64,000 bases of DNA. Source: Actinopolymorpha sp. NPDC004070. Its GTDB lineage: Bacteria > Actinomycetota > Actinomycetes > Propionibacteriales > Actinopolymorphaceae. Location of the stretch: NCBI RefSeq assembly GCF_040610475.1, contig NZ_JBEXMJ010000020.1:17664-81663 (forward strand), read 5' to 3'. Under the pieces are notes generated by a model. It ran no database searches. It saw only the letters and a program-made list of their open reading frames with translations, and was not told where the DNA came from. Shown here one piece after another: positions 26,651-34,875 of this stretch (its first letter is position 1; each line of letters starts with the position of its first letter). The position numbers and the translations under genes are program-made.

Positions 26651-28660
26651 TCAGACCCGCCAGGTACTGGCATCGGTGACGACGAGCACTGCACCGGATC
26701 CCCCGGCCAGGGCGAGGGCCTGCGGCCCGGTGGCCGCGACCCGGAGCAGGTAGTGGACGGCGACCAGACCGGCCTCCCCGGCGAGCGCCCGCTTCACGGT
26801 GGCGAGGTCGGACTCGGCGAGTGCGGTGCTGAAGGATGCGTCCTGCGTGACGGTGTTGGACGCCCCCACCGCGGCCAGGGTGACCATCTGCCCGTCGCGC
26901 AGTACGAGGAGCTGGACAGCGCCCTCCACCTCGAACGGCGCCACCGACAGCCGGACATCCGCAGCCGCGCCGGCCGCGACGCATGCCTGGCGAGCGGTCT
27001 CCTGGGCGGCGTCGGACACCCCCAGCGAGGTGGTCACCATGAGCATGGCCAGACCCGCCGCCTCGATCAGCGACAGCTGCGGCGAGCCGCCCGCGTCGCG
27101 CGCGGGCCCCGCGGTCAACGGCAGGAAGCGCCAGTCCGCGCCGGCTTTCGGGCCGGCCACCCTGAGGCCCGCGGAATCCACCACCAGCACCCGGTCGTCC
27201 GGCTCCGCCCATGGCGGGTTGGTGAACGAGAACGGGTCGAGCCAGACCGCGGCGTCGGGTAAGGCTTGCCGGACGCTTCGGGGATCTGGACCGCGGGTGG
27301 TTGCCTCCGCCTCGACCGCCACGTCGATGGCCCCGCGCGGGACGGCGAGCCAGGCGCGGGTGTCACCCACGGACAGCGAAGCCCGGCTGACGAAGACGGC
27401 TGGGTCCTCTGCGACTCGGGCCCGGGCGGTGACCGTGACGTTGGCCAGGCCGAGCAGTTCGCCGGTGGCGTGCGCGGAAATCAGCCTCACCCCCAGGTCG
27501 GCCGGAGTCACCACCGGGGTGGAGTCCGCCGTCACGCGGCGGCTTTGTCCGGCGACCGTCCTCGGCGCCTGGTCGGTCTCCAGCACCACCGAGCCCTCGA
27601 GGTCGTAGGCGAGTGCTTCGCCAGGCGCCAGGTGGAGCGTCGCCGAAGCGGGTGTGGGCGGCACGAGGCGAGCGGTGGCCGCGGCCGCGAACGGTCGGAC
27701 GGGCAGGGCCGGCGGTGCCGTCAGACGGACCGAGGCCACGACCGCTCCGGCCGGCATCGCGGGCAGAGTGCTGTGAACGGTCACCTGCTCCCGCCCGTCG
27801 GTGAGCGGTGGCACCTCGTGGGGGCGAACGGCGGCGTCCCCGTGCTCGCCGAGCACCGGGTCACAGGTCAGGCGCAGCAGGCGTACGGCCATGACGGGCT
27901 CGGTCAGGTCCCAGGTGAAGGTCGAGGTGCGCACCTGCTCGGCGAACTGCCACCCGCCCTCCTCCTCGTCCACGAACACCGGAGCGGCCAGTCGCGCCAC
28001 GATCCGATCCACCACGGCAGAGGCCAACAGGTGAACGTCGTCCGGACCTTCGGTGACCGTGACGCCAGGCAGACCGGCGCGCGCCCACTCCTCCAGCTTC
28101 GCGGGCCGCACAGGTGCCGGGCCGATCCCGTTCGACAGTGCGTCCACGTCCACCGTCAGCCTGCCCTGGCAGCGCGCGGCGACCCCGCGGACGGTGACCA
28201 GCGCGACCGCCCCCAGGGTTCGCAGGCCGGCCCTCAGGGTGCCGACGAGCAGCTCACCGGCCACGCCGTCGAGGCGGACCAACGTGGGCAGCACCACACC
28301 GGCCGCCGCGTCGCATGGTTGCGGCACGAGCGCGGTGGACGGCAGCCTGAGGTCGGCGGGAGCGACGAGTCGTACCCATCCCTCACCGAGCGGCGCGGGG
28401 CGTGAGTGCGCCGTGCCGGTGGTCGGATCGGTGGCCGGATCAGTCGCCGTTGTGCCTGTCTCAAAGGAGAAACCGGCGGCGACAAGCGTGAACTGCGCGA
28501 TCCCGCCGTCCCGCTCCTGGAGGTACTGGTCGACCTGCAGAGGCTCCGGACTCAACGAGGTGGGAACGACCGACAGCATGCCGGGTTGCTCGTAGGCGAC
28601 GTAACCCTCGGCCACGCCGGAGCGCTCGGGTCGGCCGAAGTCGGGAAGGCCCGTGAACAT
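26651..28660 (-). CDS. 669-residue beta-rich protein of unknown family
   Basis: Not recognised. It starts MFTGLPDFGRPERSG, contains long alternating hydrophobic strands (VALVTVRGVAARCQGRLTVDV, VRLISAHATGELLGLANVTV) without helices over most of its length, and ends in a smaller alpha/beta part (LSLIEAAGLAMLMVTTSLGV). No signal peptide, transmembrane segment or catalytic motif is visible. It lacks the YYLP signature of its neighbours. The gene starts 8 nt after the 781-residue gene ends and its stop lies 25 nt before the 729-residue gene, so it is co-transcribed and probably part of the same complex. Confidence 0.7.
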   Translation of the reverse strand: MFTGLPDFGRPERSGVAEGYVAYEQPGMLSVVPTSLSPEPLQVDQYLQERDGGIAQFTLVAAGFSFETGTTATDPATDPTTGTAHSRPAPLGEGWVRLVAPADLRLPSTALVPQPCDAAAGVVLPTLVRLDGVAGELLVGTLRAGLRTLGAVALVTVRGVAARCQGRLTVDVDALSNGIGPAPVRPAKLEEWARAGLPGVTVTEGPDDVHLLASAVVDRIVARLAAPVFVDEEEGGWQFAEQVRTSTFTWDLTEPVMAVRLLRLTCDPVLGEHGDAAVRPHEVPPLTDGREQVTVHSTLPAMPAGAVVASVRLTAPPALPVRPFAAAATARLVPPTPASATLHLAPGEALAYDLEGSVVLETDQAPRTVAGQSRRVTADSTPVVTPADLGVRLISAHATGELLGLANVTVTARARVAEDPAVFVSRASLSVGDTRAWLAVPRGAIDVAVEAEATTRGPDPRSVRQALPDAAVWLDPFSFTNPPWAEPDDRVLVVDSAGLRVAGPKAGADWRFLPLTAGPARDAGGSPQLSLIEAAGLAMLMVTTSLGVSDAAQETARQACVAAGAAADVRLSVAPFEVEGAVQLLVLRDGQMVTLAAVGASNTVTQDASFSTALAESDLATVKRALAGEAGLVAVHYLLRVAATGPQALALAGGSGAVLVVTDASTWRV

Positions 28661-28668
28661 GGGTTCTC

Positions 28669-31014
28669 CTATGGCTGGGGCAGGGCCAGTAGGTTGCTGT
28701 CGGTGGAACGCCAGTCGGTGTCGGCCTGGCTGCGACCGGAGACGTGCACGAGGGTCTGACGGAAGCGGAACGACCCCAGCCCGCGGTCGAGCAGCCAGTC
28801 CTCGAGTGGGACCGGTACGGCGACGTCGTGCTGGAGCGTGGTGTGGTCGAGGAGTACGGCGCCGGACACGCCCTCGAACTGCACGCCGATGACCGAGAGG
28901 TCGCGCTCGGGGTCGCCCGAGGTGCCAAGGCCTCCAGTGGTGGTGATGAGCGTGACCACGCGTGGAAGGCGTTCGACCCGGCGGTCCAGCGTCTGGCTGA
29001 CGACCTGCTCGGGTTGCACCACGACGCGGACCCCGCTGACGTCGAGAGTCACGTCGGCCTTGTCCGGCTGCGCCGGGCCCTGCGAAGGGGTGACCGTGAC
29101 GTCGAGCGTCGCGCCTGGAGCGAGCGTCGCGGGCAGCGGACCCGTCATCGATGCCGCGGCTCCGTCGGTCCAGGCAGGCAACACGGGAACGTCCAACTCA
29201 ACGTCACCCTCGTTGAGCAGGGTGACCGTCAGGGAGCCGTCGGGGCCGGGCTTCTCCATCCAGGACAGTGGGGGGACGGCCGGCCGATCGAGCCGCAACT
29301 CGACCGGCACCTGGTGGACTTCATCGTCCACGGTGACGTCCACCCGGCCGCGCAGCAGTGCACTGGCCGCGCCTCCGGTCGTCAGGACGGCGTAGACGTC
29401 GCGGAGGTCGTCGAAGGCGAAACTCTCCGAGACCCACCAGCCGCGCACCAGGTCCGGCGGAGCGTGCGTCGTGATCGCTCCCCCGGGCAGCCCAAGAGTG
29501 CAGGTGGCGGGATGGACGGCCGCTCGCAGCTCCGGCGGGCCTGCGCCCGCGGGTACGTGCCCGGCCAGGGCAGCCGCGGCGGCGTACAGCCGGGCCGGAG
29601 AGGTCTGTGGCACCAGGTGCACGCTGATCAGGGCGAGCGCACGCTCGGTGCCGGTTTGGGCATCGGTCGCCCTGCCGACCGTGAAGGACAGTTCCGGGCC
29701 GTAGGGCGCCTCGGCGAGCTGTCCGATGAGGAAGGCGTCGGGGAGGTAGTAGAAGACGTTGCCGCCGTTCTGGTCCTGGAAGTACACGTGGTTGCGCGAC
29801 GTGGGCCCTTCGGCCGGCCAGGGCACGACCAGGGTGGCGAATCCCTTCGACGCGGCCGGCTGGCCGGAGGGAAACAGATAGGGGTGGGCGTCCACGTCGA
29901 AGCGGAGCGGCACGACGCTGTCCAGTGTGTTGCTGACGAGCATGTACCGGGGCTCGGGCTCGTTCGGGCCGTCGCCGCCGACGACAGGACCCGGGTCGGG
30001 TATCGGCAGCGGAGGCACCGGAGGCACCGGCAGTGGCCACGGGATGGCCAGGGGGCGCCGGTGGTCACGCACGACAGGTCCGGTCCCGTCCCCGCCGGGG
30101 GTGCGGTGGTCGCGAACCACCACGTCGGGCGTTCGCACGTCGTCCCGCACGACGACCTGCCGCAGCAGCGGCGCGGCGGCCACGGCCGGCTGAAGCGAGA
30201 GCCGGCGGAAGGACCGGTCAACGACGAGTTGCTGTCGCAGGTTCACCTGCTTCAGTCGCTCTGCCACGCCCTCCGCCTGGAGCAGTGTCTCGTTCGGACG
30301 AGGCTTCGGAGTCCCCTCCTCCGGGATGGGAATGGGTTCGAAGTGCCGTATCGGCTCCGGGATGGGGTTCGGGCCGACGCTGAGTACGAGGTCGGGGAGG
30401 ATCACGTGCGTGTCGAGCACGTCGGGCTTCACCACGACCAGCACACCCGGATCGGGCTTTCGCCACGCCGACTGCACTGCGACCGTGATGCTGCGGTGGA
30501 CCACCAGTTGGGCCTGCTCCTCGTCGCGGGTGAACGCGCGCAGCAGCGCGTCGCGTTCCGGCAACGCCAGTAGCAGAACGAGTTCCGGCCGAACCTGCGT
30601 GTCGCCGAAGTTGGGGGTGAACTCGGCCACGGGGTAGTCGCGCACCATCTGTCCGGCCGACGAAACGCTGACGGAGAGTTGGTGCGGCAGGATCACGGCA
30701 TCCGCCCGGGAGATTTCCGGTGCCGGATAGCTTTCCAGCCCGAACGTCATCCGCCACAGACCGTCCGCCAACGAGGTGGTGATCTCGTAATGACCCGTGG
30801 CCGGGCTGACGCGGAGCCGGTAGCGGGGCAGGTAGTAGACCTTCGCGGCGTCGGCCGGATCCTGGAACAGGACCGTGTCGTCGACCCGCCCGTCGGGGCT
30901 GACAGGCACGGTGACCTGCGACCGCGGGATCCCGGGCCGGAACGGCCCGATGCGGCGCAGTGTCTCCAGATCCATGCCTGGACGAGGAACTCGCCATAGC
31001 TGAGCTCCTGGCAT
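28669..31014 (-). CDS. 781-residue protein with two YYLP signatures
   Basis: Likely relative of the downstream paralogues. The signature FQDPADAAKVYYLPRYRLR occurs at about 50-68, and FQDQNGGNVFYYLP again at about 410-425, so the protein may hold two copies of the module. Between them is a basic and proline-rich stretch (LAIPWPLPVPPVPPLPIPDP) that should be an exposed linker. The C-terminal third has beta-sandwich strands (GRVDVTVDDEVHQVPVELRL, DKADVTLDVSGVRVVVQPEQ). No signal peptide. AGGAGG lies 7 nt before the ATG. It follows the small gene at 31089-31328 after a 74-nt gap, the largest spacing in this unit. Confidence 0.72.
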   Translation of the reverse strand: MPGAQLWRVPRPGMDLETLRRIGPFRPGIPRSQVTVPVSPDGRVDDTVLFQDPADAAKVYYLPRYRLRVSPATGHYEITTSLADGLWRMTFGLESYPAPEISRADAVILPHQLSVSVSSAGQMVRDYPVAEFTPNFGDTQVRPELVLLLALPERDALLRAFTRDEEQAQLVVHRSITVAVQSAWRKPDPGVLVVVKPDVLDTHVILPDLVLSVGPNPIPEPIRHFEPIPIPEEGTPKPRPNETLLQAEGVAERLKQVNLRQQLVVDRSFRRLSLQPAVAAAPLLRQVVVRDDVRTPDVVVRDHRTPGGDGTGPVVRDHRRPLAIPWPLPVPPVPPLPIPDPGPVVGGDGPNEPEPRYMLVSNTLDSVVPLRFDVDAHPYLFPSGQPAASKGFATLVVPWPAEGPTSRNHVYFQDQNGGNVFYYLPDAFLIGQLAEAPYGPELSFTVGRATDAQTGTERALALISVHLVPQTSPARLYAAAAALAGHVPAGAGPPELRAAVHPATCTLGLPGGAITTHAPPDLVRGWWVSESFAFDDLRDVYAVLTTGGAASALLRGRVDVTVDDEVHQVPVELRLDRPAVPPLSWMEKPGPDGSLTVTLLNEGDVELDVPVLPAWTDGAAASMTGPLPATLAPGATLDVTVTPSQGPAQPDKADVTLDVSGVRVVVQPEQVVSQTLDRRVERLPRVVTLITTTGGLGTSGDPERDLSVIGVQFEGVSGAVLLDHTTLQHDVAVPVPLEDWLLDRGLGSFRFRQTLVHVSGRSQADTDWRSTDSNLLALPQP

Positions 31015-31088
31015 CGCCTGCCTCCTCGGTAGCGGTGGGGTCCAATCACTCGTTCGGAACTACACGGGGAGCAGTTGACACACGTCTG

Positions 31089-31328
31089 TCAGTCGGCAGG
31101 CGGTGGATGCGGGTTCTCCTCGGGTGGCTTCTCCGAGGCCACTTCCTTGCCGTGCAGACGATGAGGTGTTCGGCGCTTGAGCCGCGGGACGTATCCCGGC
31201 GGGCACAGCGACTCACCGGGTTCGCCCGCAGACGGGGCGCGAGCCGCCTCCGGATCGACGAGCACGCACTCGTACTCGTCGTCCGGCCCTGACGGAAGTA
31301 CCGGAGGCAGCTCGTCTCCCGCGGTCAC
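31089..31328 (-). CDS. 79-residue proline-rich protein with a CPPGYVPR motif
   Basis: A small protein whose GTG start lies 1 nt after the stop of the neprosin gene. It contains YECVLVDPEAA and, about 20 residues later, LCPPGYVPRLKRR, then a basic and proline-rich tail. The peptidase upstream has a similar PPGTVPVMRK motif before its catalytic domain, and plant neprosin activation regions contain a comparable Cys-Val/Gln-Pro segment. It may therefore be a separately encoded propeptide, inhibitor or chaperone of the peptidase. There is no signal peptide. Function is inference; the coding call rests on tight coupling and on composition. Confidence 0.6.
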   Translation of the reverse strand: MTAGDELPPVLPSGPDDEYECVLVDPEAARAPSAGEPGESLCPPGYVPRLKRRTPHRLHGKEVASEKPPEENPHPPPAD

Positions 31329-31329
31329 G

Positions 31330-32562
31330 TCACACTCCCCCGGGCCCGCCCCAGTAGAAGTACGAGCCCCAGCCACTGGTGCCGCTGAAGTCGGTCCAGA
31401 TGTCGTACGCCGCGGCGTTGGTGACCTGTGGCACGCCCTGAATCCCCACCATCGTGCCGTTCGCGTCGCTCTGGTAGCGGAGGTTGCGCATGTAGGCGGC
31501 ATGCGTCCAACCCGTGCCGGGGAGGGCCCCGCTGCCCATGGCGGTGCTGGTGGGTTCGGGATGGTTGGCTGAGTCGTCGACGATCTCGCCGCCCCAGTCG
31601 ACCTGGTCGGCCATGGTGCGAAGGCCGGTGTCGCTGTAGAGGCTGGCCGGGTAGTAACCCATCCACTCGGCGCCGATGCGGACCCACCAGTTGCCCTGGT
31701 AGAGCTGGACCTTGATCAGCAGGTCGTACTGGTCGCCGCCGGCGATGCTCTCGGCGACCCGCATGCCCGGGAAGGAGGACGTGCCGACCTGGACCCAGCC
31801 CCTGACGTCGGTGTTGTAACCCCCGAGGTTGTCGCCGCTCTGGGAGTACGCGTTCGTGGTGTAGAAGATGAAGAGGTGCGGCTCCCAGTCGCCGTTGAGG
31901 TCCTTGTAGGTCTGGGCGCCGACCTCGAGAGTCTGCAGAGCGGCGCCACTCCCCCGTACGGTCCAGAGCTGGCCGAGGGAGAACTCGTTGGACCACTGGA
32001 CGTACGGCTTCCAGGTGTTGATGTAGGCCTCGGTGCCGTAGTTCGTGACGAACTGGTAGGCGTGCGCGTACTTGTGCTCGGCACCGATGGCGGGCGGATG
32101 CGGGTCGTCCGGCGGGGTGAACTCGGGCCGGTAGGGGCCCTTGGCGAGGTAGTCCTGAAGGGTGCCGACCGGGCGGAGCTGGTCGATGTTCTTGCGCATC
32201 ACCGGGACCGTGCCTGGCGGGCCCTTCTCCACTTCCGGTGCGCGCAGCGCACGGGCGGCGGCACGGGTGCGACGGGCCGGGTCCTGCTCGATGCCATTCA
32301 GCGGCGGCGGCTCGGCCGGAGCGCCGTCGACCTGGGACTCGACAGGCACCCAGTCGACCCGGTCGCCGGCCGCGGACGTGGTCTGGGTGACGACGTCGCG
32401 CCTGGCGTACAGGTCGAGGTGGTGCTGCCGGATCTCCTCCAGTCGTTCGGCCGCGGCCTTGAGGTCACCGTCCACCTCCGGACCCGCGAACTTCTGATGC
32501 GCGAGGCGACTCATCCGCGCCGGCGCGGCATGAGGGTTCCGCTCGATGAGCCCGACGTCCAT
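31330..32562 (-). CDS. Neprosin-family glutamic peptidase
   Basis: A 410-residue protein whose residues 165-410 match the neprosin domain (DUF239), a beta-sandwich prolyl endopeptidase first known from pitcher-plant fluid. Landmarks include FSLGQLWTVRG, QTLEVGAQ (candidate catalytic Glu213), RGWVQVG, GNWWVRIGAEWMGYYP, VDWGGEIVDD (candidate second glutamate, Glu326), TSTAMGSG and GWGSYFYWGGPGG. Residues 1-160 are a pro-region-like part with PPGTVPVMRK. Secreted neprosins have signal peptides, but none is visible here, so export would need another route such as release with the complex. It is the first gene of its transcription unit, with AGGAGG 7 nt before the ATG. It could process neighbouring proteins or be an effector. 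Confidence 0.85.
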   Translation of the reverse strand: MDVGLIERNPHAAPARMSRLAHQKFAGPEVDGDLKAAAERLEEIRQHHLDLYARRDVVTQTTSAAGDRVDWVPVESQVDGAPAEPPPLNGIEQDPARRTRAAARALRAPEVEKGPPGTVPVMRKNIDQLRPVGTLQDYLAKGPYRPEFTPPDDPHPPAIGAEHKYAHAYQFVTNYGTEAYINTWKPYVQWSNEFSLGQLWTVRGSGAALQTLEVGAQTYKDLNGDWEPHLFIFYTTNAYSQSGDNLGGYNTDVRGWVQVGTSSFPGMRVAESIAGGDQYDLLIKVQLYQGNWWVRIGAEWMGYYPASLYSDTGLRTMADQVDWGGEIVDDSANHPEPTSTAMGSGALPGTGWTHAAYMRNLRYQSDANGTMVGIQGVPQVTNAAAYDIWTDFSGTSGWGSYFYWGGPGGV

Positions 32563-33532
32563 CGCCGCCTCCTAGTCCCCGCACCGTGTGAAGCGTTGCG
32601 ATGAAAGCCGGCCCCATCTCGGCGCGAACGTCGAGGGATGGCTGAGGCCGATCGAGTGAGTCGAGCAAGACCTTGCACGTCTGGTCGACGAGGAGGTCGA
32701 GTTGACAGAAAAAGAGGAGACCAGCATCGGAACCCCCGTCCCCCTGGGCAACGGCCTCCAAACGCTTTTGTGAGGCCGTGCACTAGAAAACACCACTCTC
32801 ACCGTACGGTCAAGAGTTCCTCAACTCCGAATCAACCGAGCGTTGCGACGACGGCTGAACCCGCCTCGGCCACTACGACCTGGGCGCCGACCTGGGCCCG
32901 AGCTGCCGCACCGTCCCGTGCGCAGAGCCCAACCTCGCCAGGGAGGCGCGTACCATCCGCGCCGGGGCTTCCTGGGGTTGTACCAGTGGTGTCGCACCTC
33001 CCAACACCGCGGCGTGCAAGGCTACGACGATTCGGGTCCGCACAGGGATCGACCTTCGACCTACTCCAGACGCCAGAGTGCAATAGATACCGGCACGAGT
33101 CTTCCTGCAGTTCGACAGAACTCGAAATTGCTCGCCCAGAGTTCTTACGACGAGTCAGGAGAGGGAAAGGTTGGCGAACTTGTTCACCTGGTGTGCCGGC
33201 TCCTCGTCGTTCAACCATAAGAGAAGCGGACAACATTGTCGGCATCAGTTCGGGTCTCCGAACTGCCGATGAGAAGTGAAACGACCTCGAGCGGCGCAGA
33301 CCAAAGCGAAGCAGGACACGCGCCGCGCAGTAGGCGCTTGCGGCCGGGGGCTTTATTTGTAAAGGCTCAACAGGTCAATGCCGAGGTTGGGAACCGATCC
33401 TTCACATCCGCCTCGGCAACGTGGGACGGAGCATCGAGCGGGGGCTCGGACGCCTCAGTCGGGGTCGGCGAGTTCGGGTCGGTAGGCCAACGGTCCGCGC
33501 ATGTCGCGGTCGGGCCGACCTTGGTCGGCGAG
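32563..33532. other. Control region of about 1 kb between the two large units
   Basis: No convincing gene. Open frames here lack ribosome sites and family signatures. The DNA is visibly less GC-rich than its surroundings between about 32700 and 33370. It should contain the promoter of the neprosin-led unit and perhaps operators. An additional hairpin (GCCGACC, TT, GGTCGGC) lies at 33514-33529. Confidence 0.6.
32785..32813 (-). promoter_or_regulatory. Possible promoter of the neprosin-led unit
   Basis: On the minus strand TTGACC is followed after 17 nt by TTTTCT. The -35 is good and the -10 poor. It lies about 220 nt before the neprosin start, in the AT-richer part of the control region. Confidence 0.25.
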
Positions 33533-33568
33533 CTGTGTGGGTGGCGGTCAGGACCGCCACCCACACAG
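33533..33568 (-). terminator. Perfect 17-bp hairpin ending the first large unit
   Basis: CTGTGTGGGTGGCGGTC is followed after two bases by its exact complement. It begins 34 nt beyond the stop of the holin-like gene, and separates the two large transcription units. It is the strongest hairpin I noticed in the 35-kb block. Confidence 0.8.
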
Positions 33569-33601
33569 CGTCAGTTCAGTTCAGGGCCGTACCTGCGGAC
33601 G

Positions 33602-33964
33602 TCACGACACGTCTGCAGGCTCGAGGAGTTCGTCGGTGTCCTCGACATCGTGGCGCAGGCCCGCCGGAACGAGTCGGTTGCCGGCGTGGTCCGCCGGCCT
33701 GTCGACGGGCGTGATCCGGGCGCGTGCCGAGGTGACCGCCCAGGCCCAGACGACGGCCGGCGCCAGCACACTGGCGACGCCAAGGACCCGACGGTCGCGT
33801 GTTCCGACAGCTCCGCTTCTGACACCCGCGAGGGCCGCCAGGGCGGTGACCGAGCCGGCCACCGCGGCCCGGGTCAGCAGCGGCTCACGAGCCAGCCGGG
33901 TCGAGTCGACGAACCGGCCCACCCGCCGCAGTTCCAACCGTTCAGGCAACGACGCGAAATCCAT
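33602..33964 (-). CDS. Small membrane protein, holin-like
   Basis: A 120-residue protein with a basic amphipathic N-terminus (LPERLELRRVGRFVD), two hydrophobic segments at about 32-50 and 62-80 (RVLGVASVLAPAVVWAWAV), and a charged C-terminal tail ending in acidic residues. Size, two membrane spans and position directly after an endolysin-like amidase gene, overlapping it by 23 nt, are those of a phage holin or a wall-lysis accessory. Holins have no conserved sequence, so the call rests on layout. In actinophages and phage-derived particles such a pair opens the membrane and wall to release product. A plain membrane anchor is the alternative. Confidence 0.6.
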   Translation of the reverse strand: MDFASLPERLELRRVGRFVDSTRLAREPLLTRAAVAGSVTALAALAGVRSGAVGTRDRRVLGVASVLAPAVVWAWAVTSARARITPVDRPADHAGNRLVPAGLRHDVEDTDELLEPADVS

Positions 33965-34814
33965 GCTTGACCCCCAGCTTCTTCAGGCTTTCCGATCCGG
34001 GAACTCCGTCCGCGTCTGCTCCGGAGTATCCGCAGCGCCGCTGCCATCGCGCGTAGGCGGCGACGGTGCGGGTGCCGAACGAACCGTCACTCGCGTACTG
34101 CGACGACAGCAGACCCTCGGCGGCGAGCGCACGCTCCACGAGCCGTACGTCGTCCGCCGCTCCGGGCGTGACCGCACCCTGCGGCCGCTTCGGGTCCAGC
34201 TTCGCCGCCCTGGTCACGGCGGCGAGGCTCACCGCCGACCCCGGCGGGCGCGGCGGCTCGGGTTGCTGTCCCCCGGCGACGGCGGCGGAGATGACGTCTC
34301 CCACCTGGGCGATCCGTGCGGGTGCGGGGCACGCATGGTGTTGGTTGAACCGTGGCGGCTTGGAACTGGTGTACTGCGCGTGCCAGCCGATGCCGCGGCC
34401 GAAGATCTCAGGCAGTTTCACCAGGGGCACGCCGTGGGTGTCTCTCAACCAGACGAGCAGGTTCGCCATCGCGGCGATCTGGTGGTCGTTCCATCGAGGG
34501 ACCTTGCGGACGTCCTTGCCGTCCCAGACCCGGCCGGCGCCGTCCCAGGTCTCGATGCTGATGTGTCCTCTGCCGCCACCGAAATAGTTGCCGTCCAACT
34601 GACAATGGGCGACGCGTTCGGTGTCGACGTACTGCAGGACGTTGCCGTCCTCGGCGACGTAGAAGTGACTCTCGATCGACGACTGTAGCCAGACACTCTT
34701 GATGTTCTTGGCGTTGGAGACTGCCGTGTGCAGAACGGCTCCCCATGGTCGGATGCGGGGCTGGGTGTTCGCCTCCGGGAGCGGATCCCAGTCGGCGTGC
34801 GGATAACGGGCCAT
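33942..34814 (-). CDS. N-acetylmuramoyl-L-alanine amidase with C-terminal peptidoglycan-binding domain (endolysin-like)
   Basis: A 290-residue wall hydrolase. Residues 18-165 form an Amidase_2 domain: WGAVLHTAV (His29), HISIETWDG (Glu88) and GIGWHAQYTS (His145) provide zinc ligands and the catalytic acid. It should cut the bond between muramic acid and the stem peptide. Residues 225-290 form a wall-binding domain (VRLVERALAAEGLLS, FGTRTVAAYARWQRRCGYSG, DGVPGSESLKKLG) of a kind common in actinophage lysins. There is no signal peptide, as expected of a lysin that waits in the cytoplasm for a holin. The ATG has CAGGAG 8 nt upstream. It overlaps the holin-like gene. Confidence 0.88.
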   Translation of the reverse strand: MARYPHADWDPLPEANTQPRIRPWGAVLHTAVSNAKNIKSVWLQSSIESHFYVAEDGNVLQYVDTERVAHCQLDGNYFGGGRGHISIETWDGAGRVWDGKDVRKVPRWNDHQIAAMANLLVWLRDTHGVPLVKLPEIFGRGIGWHAQYTSSKPPRFNQHHACPAPARIAQVGDVISAAVAGGQQPEPPRPPGSAVSLAAVTRAAKLDPKRPQGAVTPGAADDVRLVERALAAEGLLSSQYASDGSFGTRTVAAYARWQRRCGYSGADADGVPGSESLKKLGVKHGFRVVA

Positions 34815-34875
34815 GGCGCGGACTCCTGAGATGAACGAGCTTACGGTGAAGGTGGTCCGGAAGAGGAAGGATCGG

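Noticed and set aside
32832..33245. 137-codon frame in the control region
   Set aside because: No ribosome site, no recognisable domain, and composition unlike neighbouring genes.
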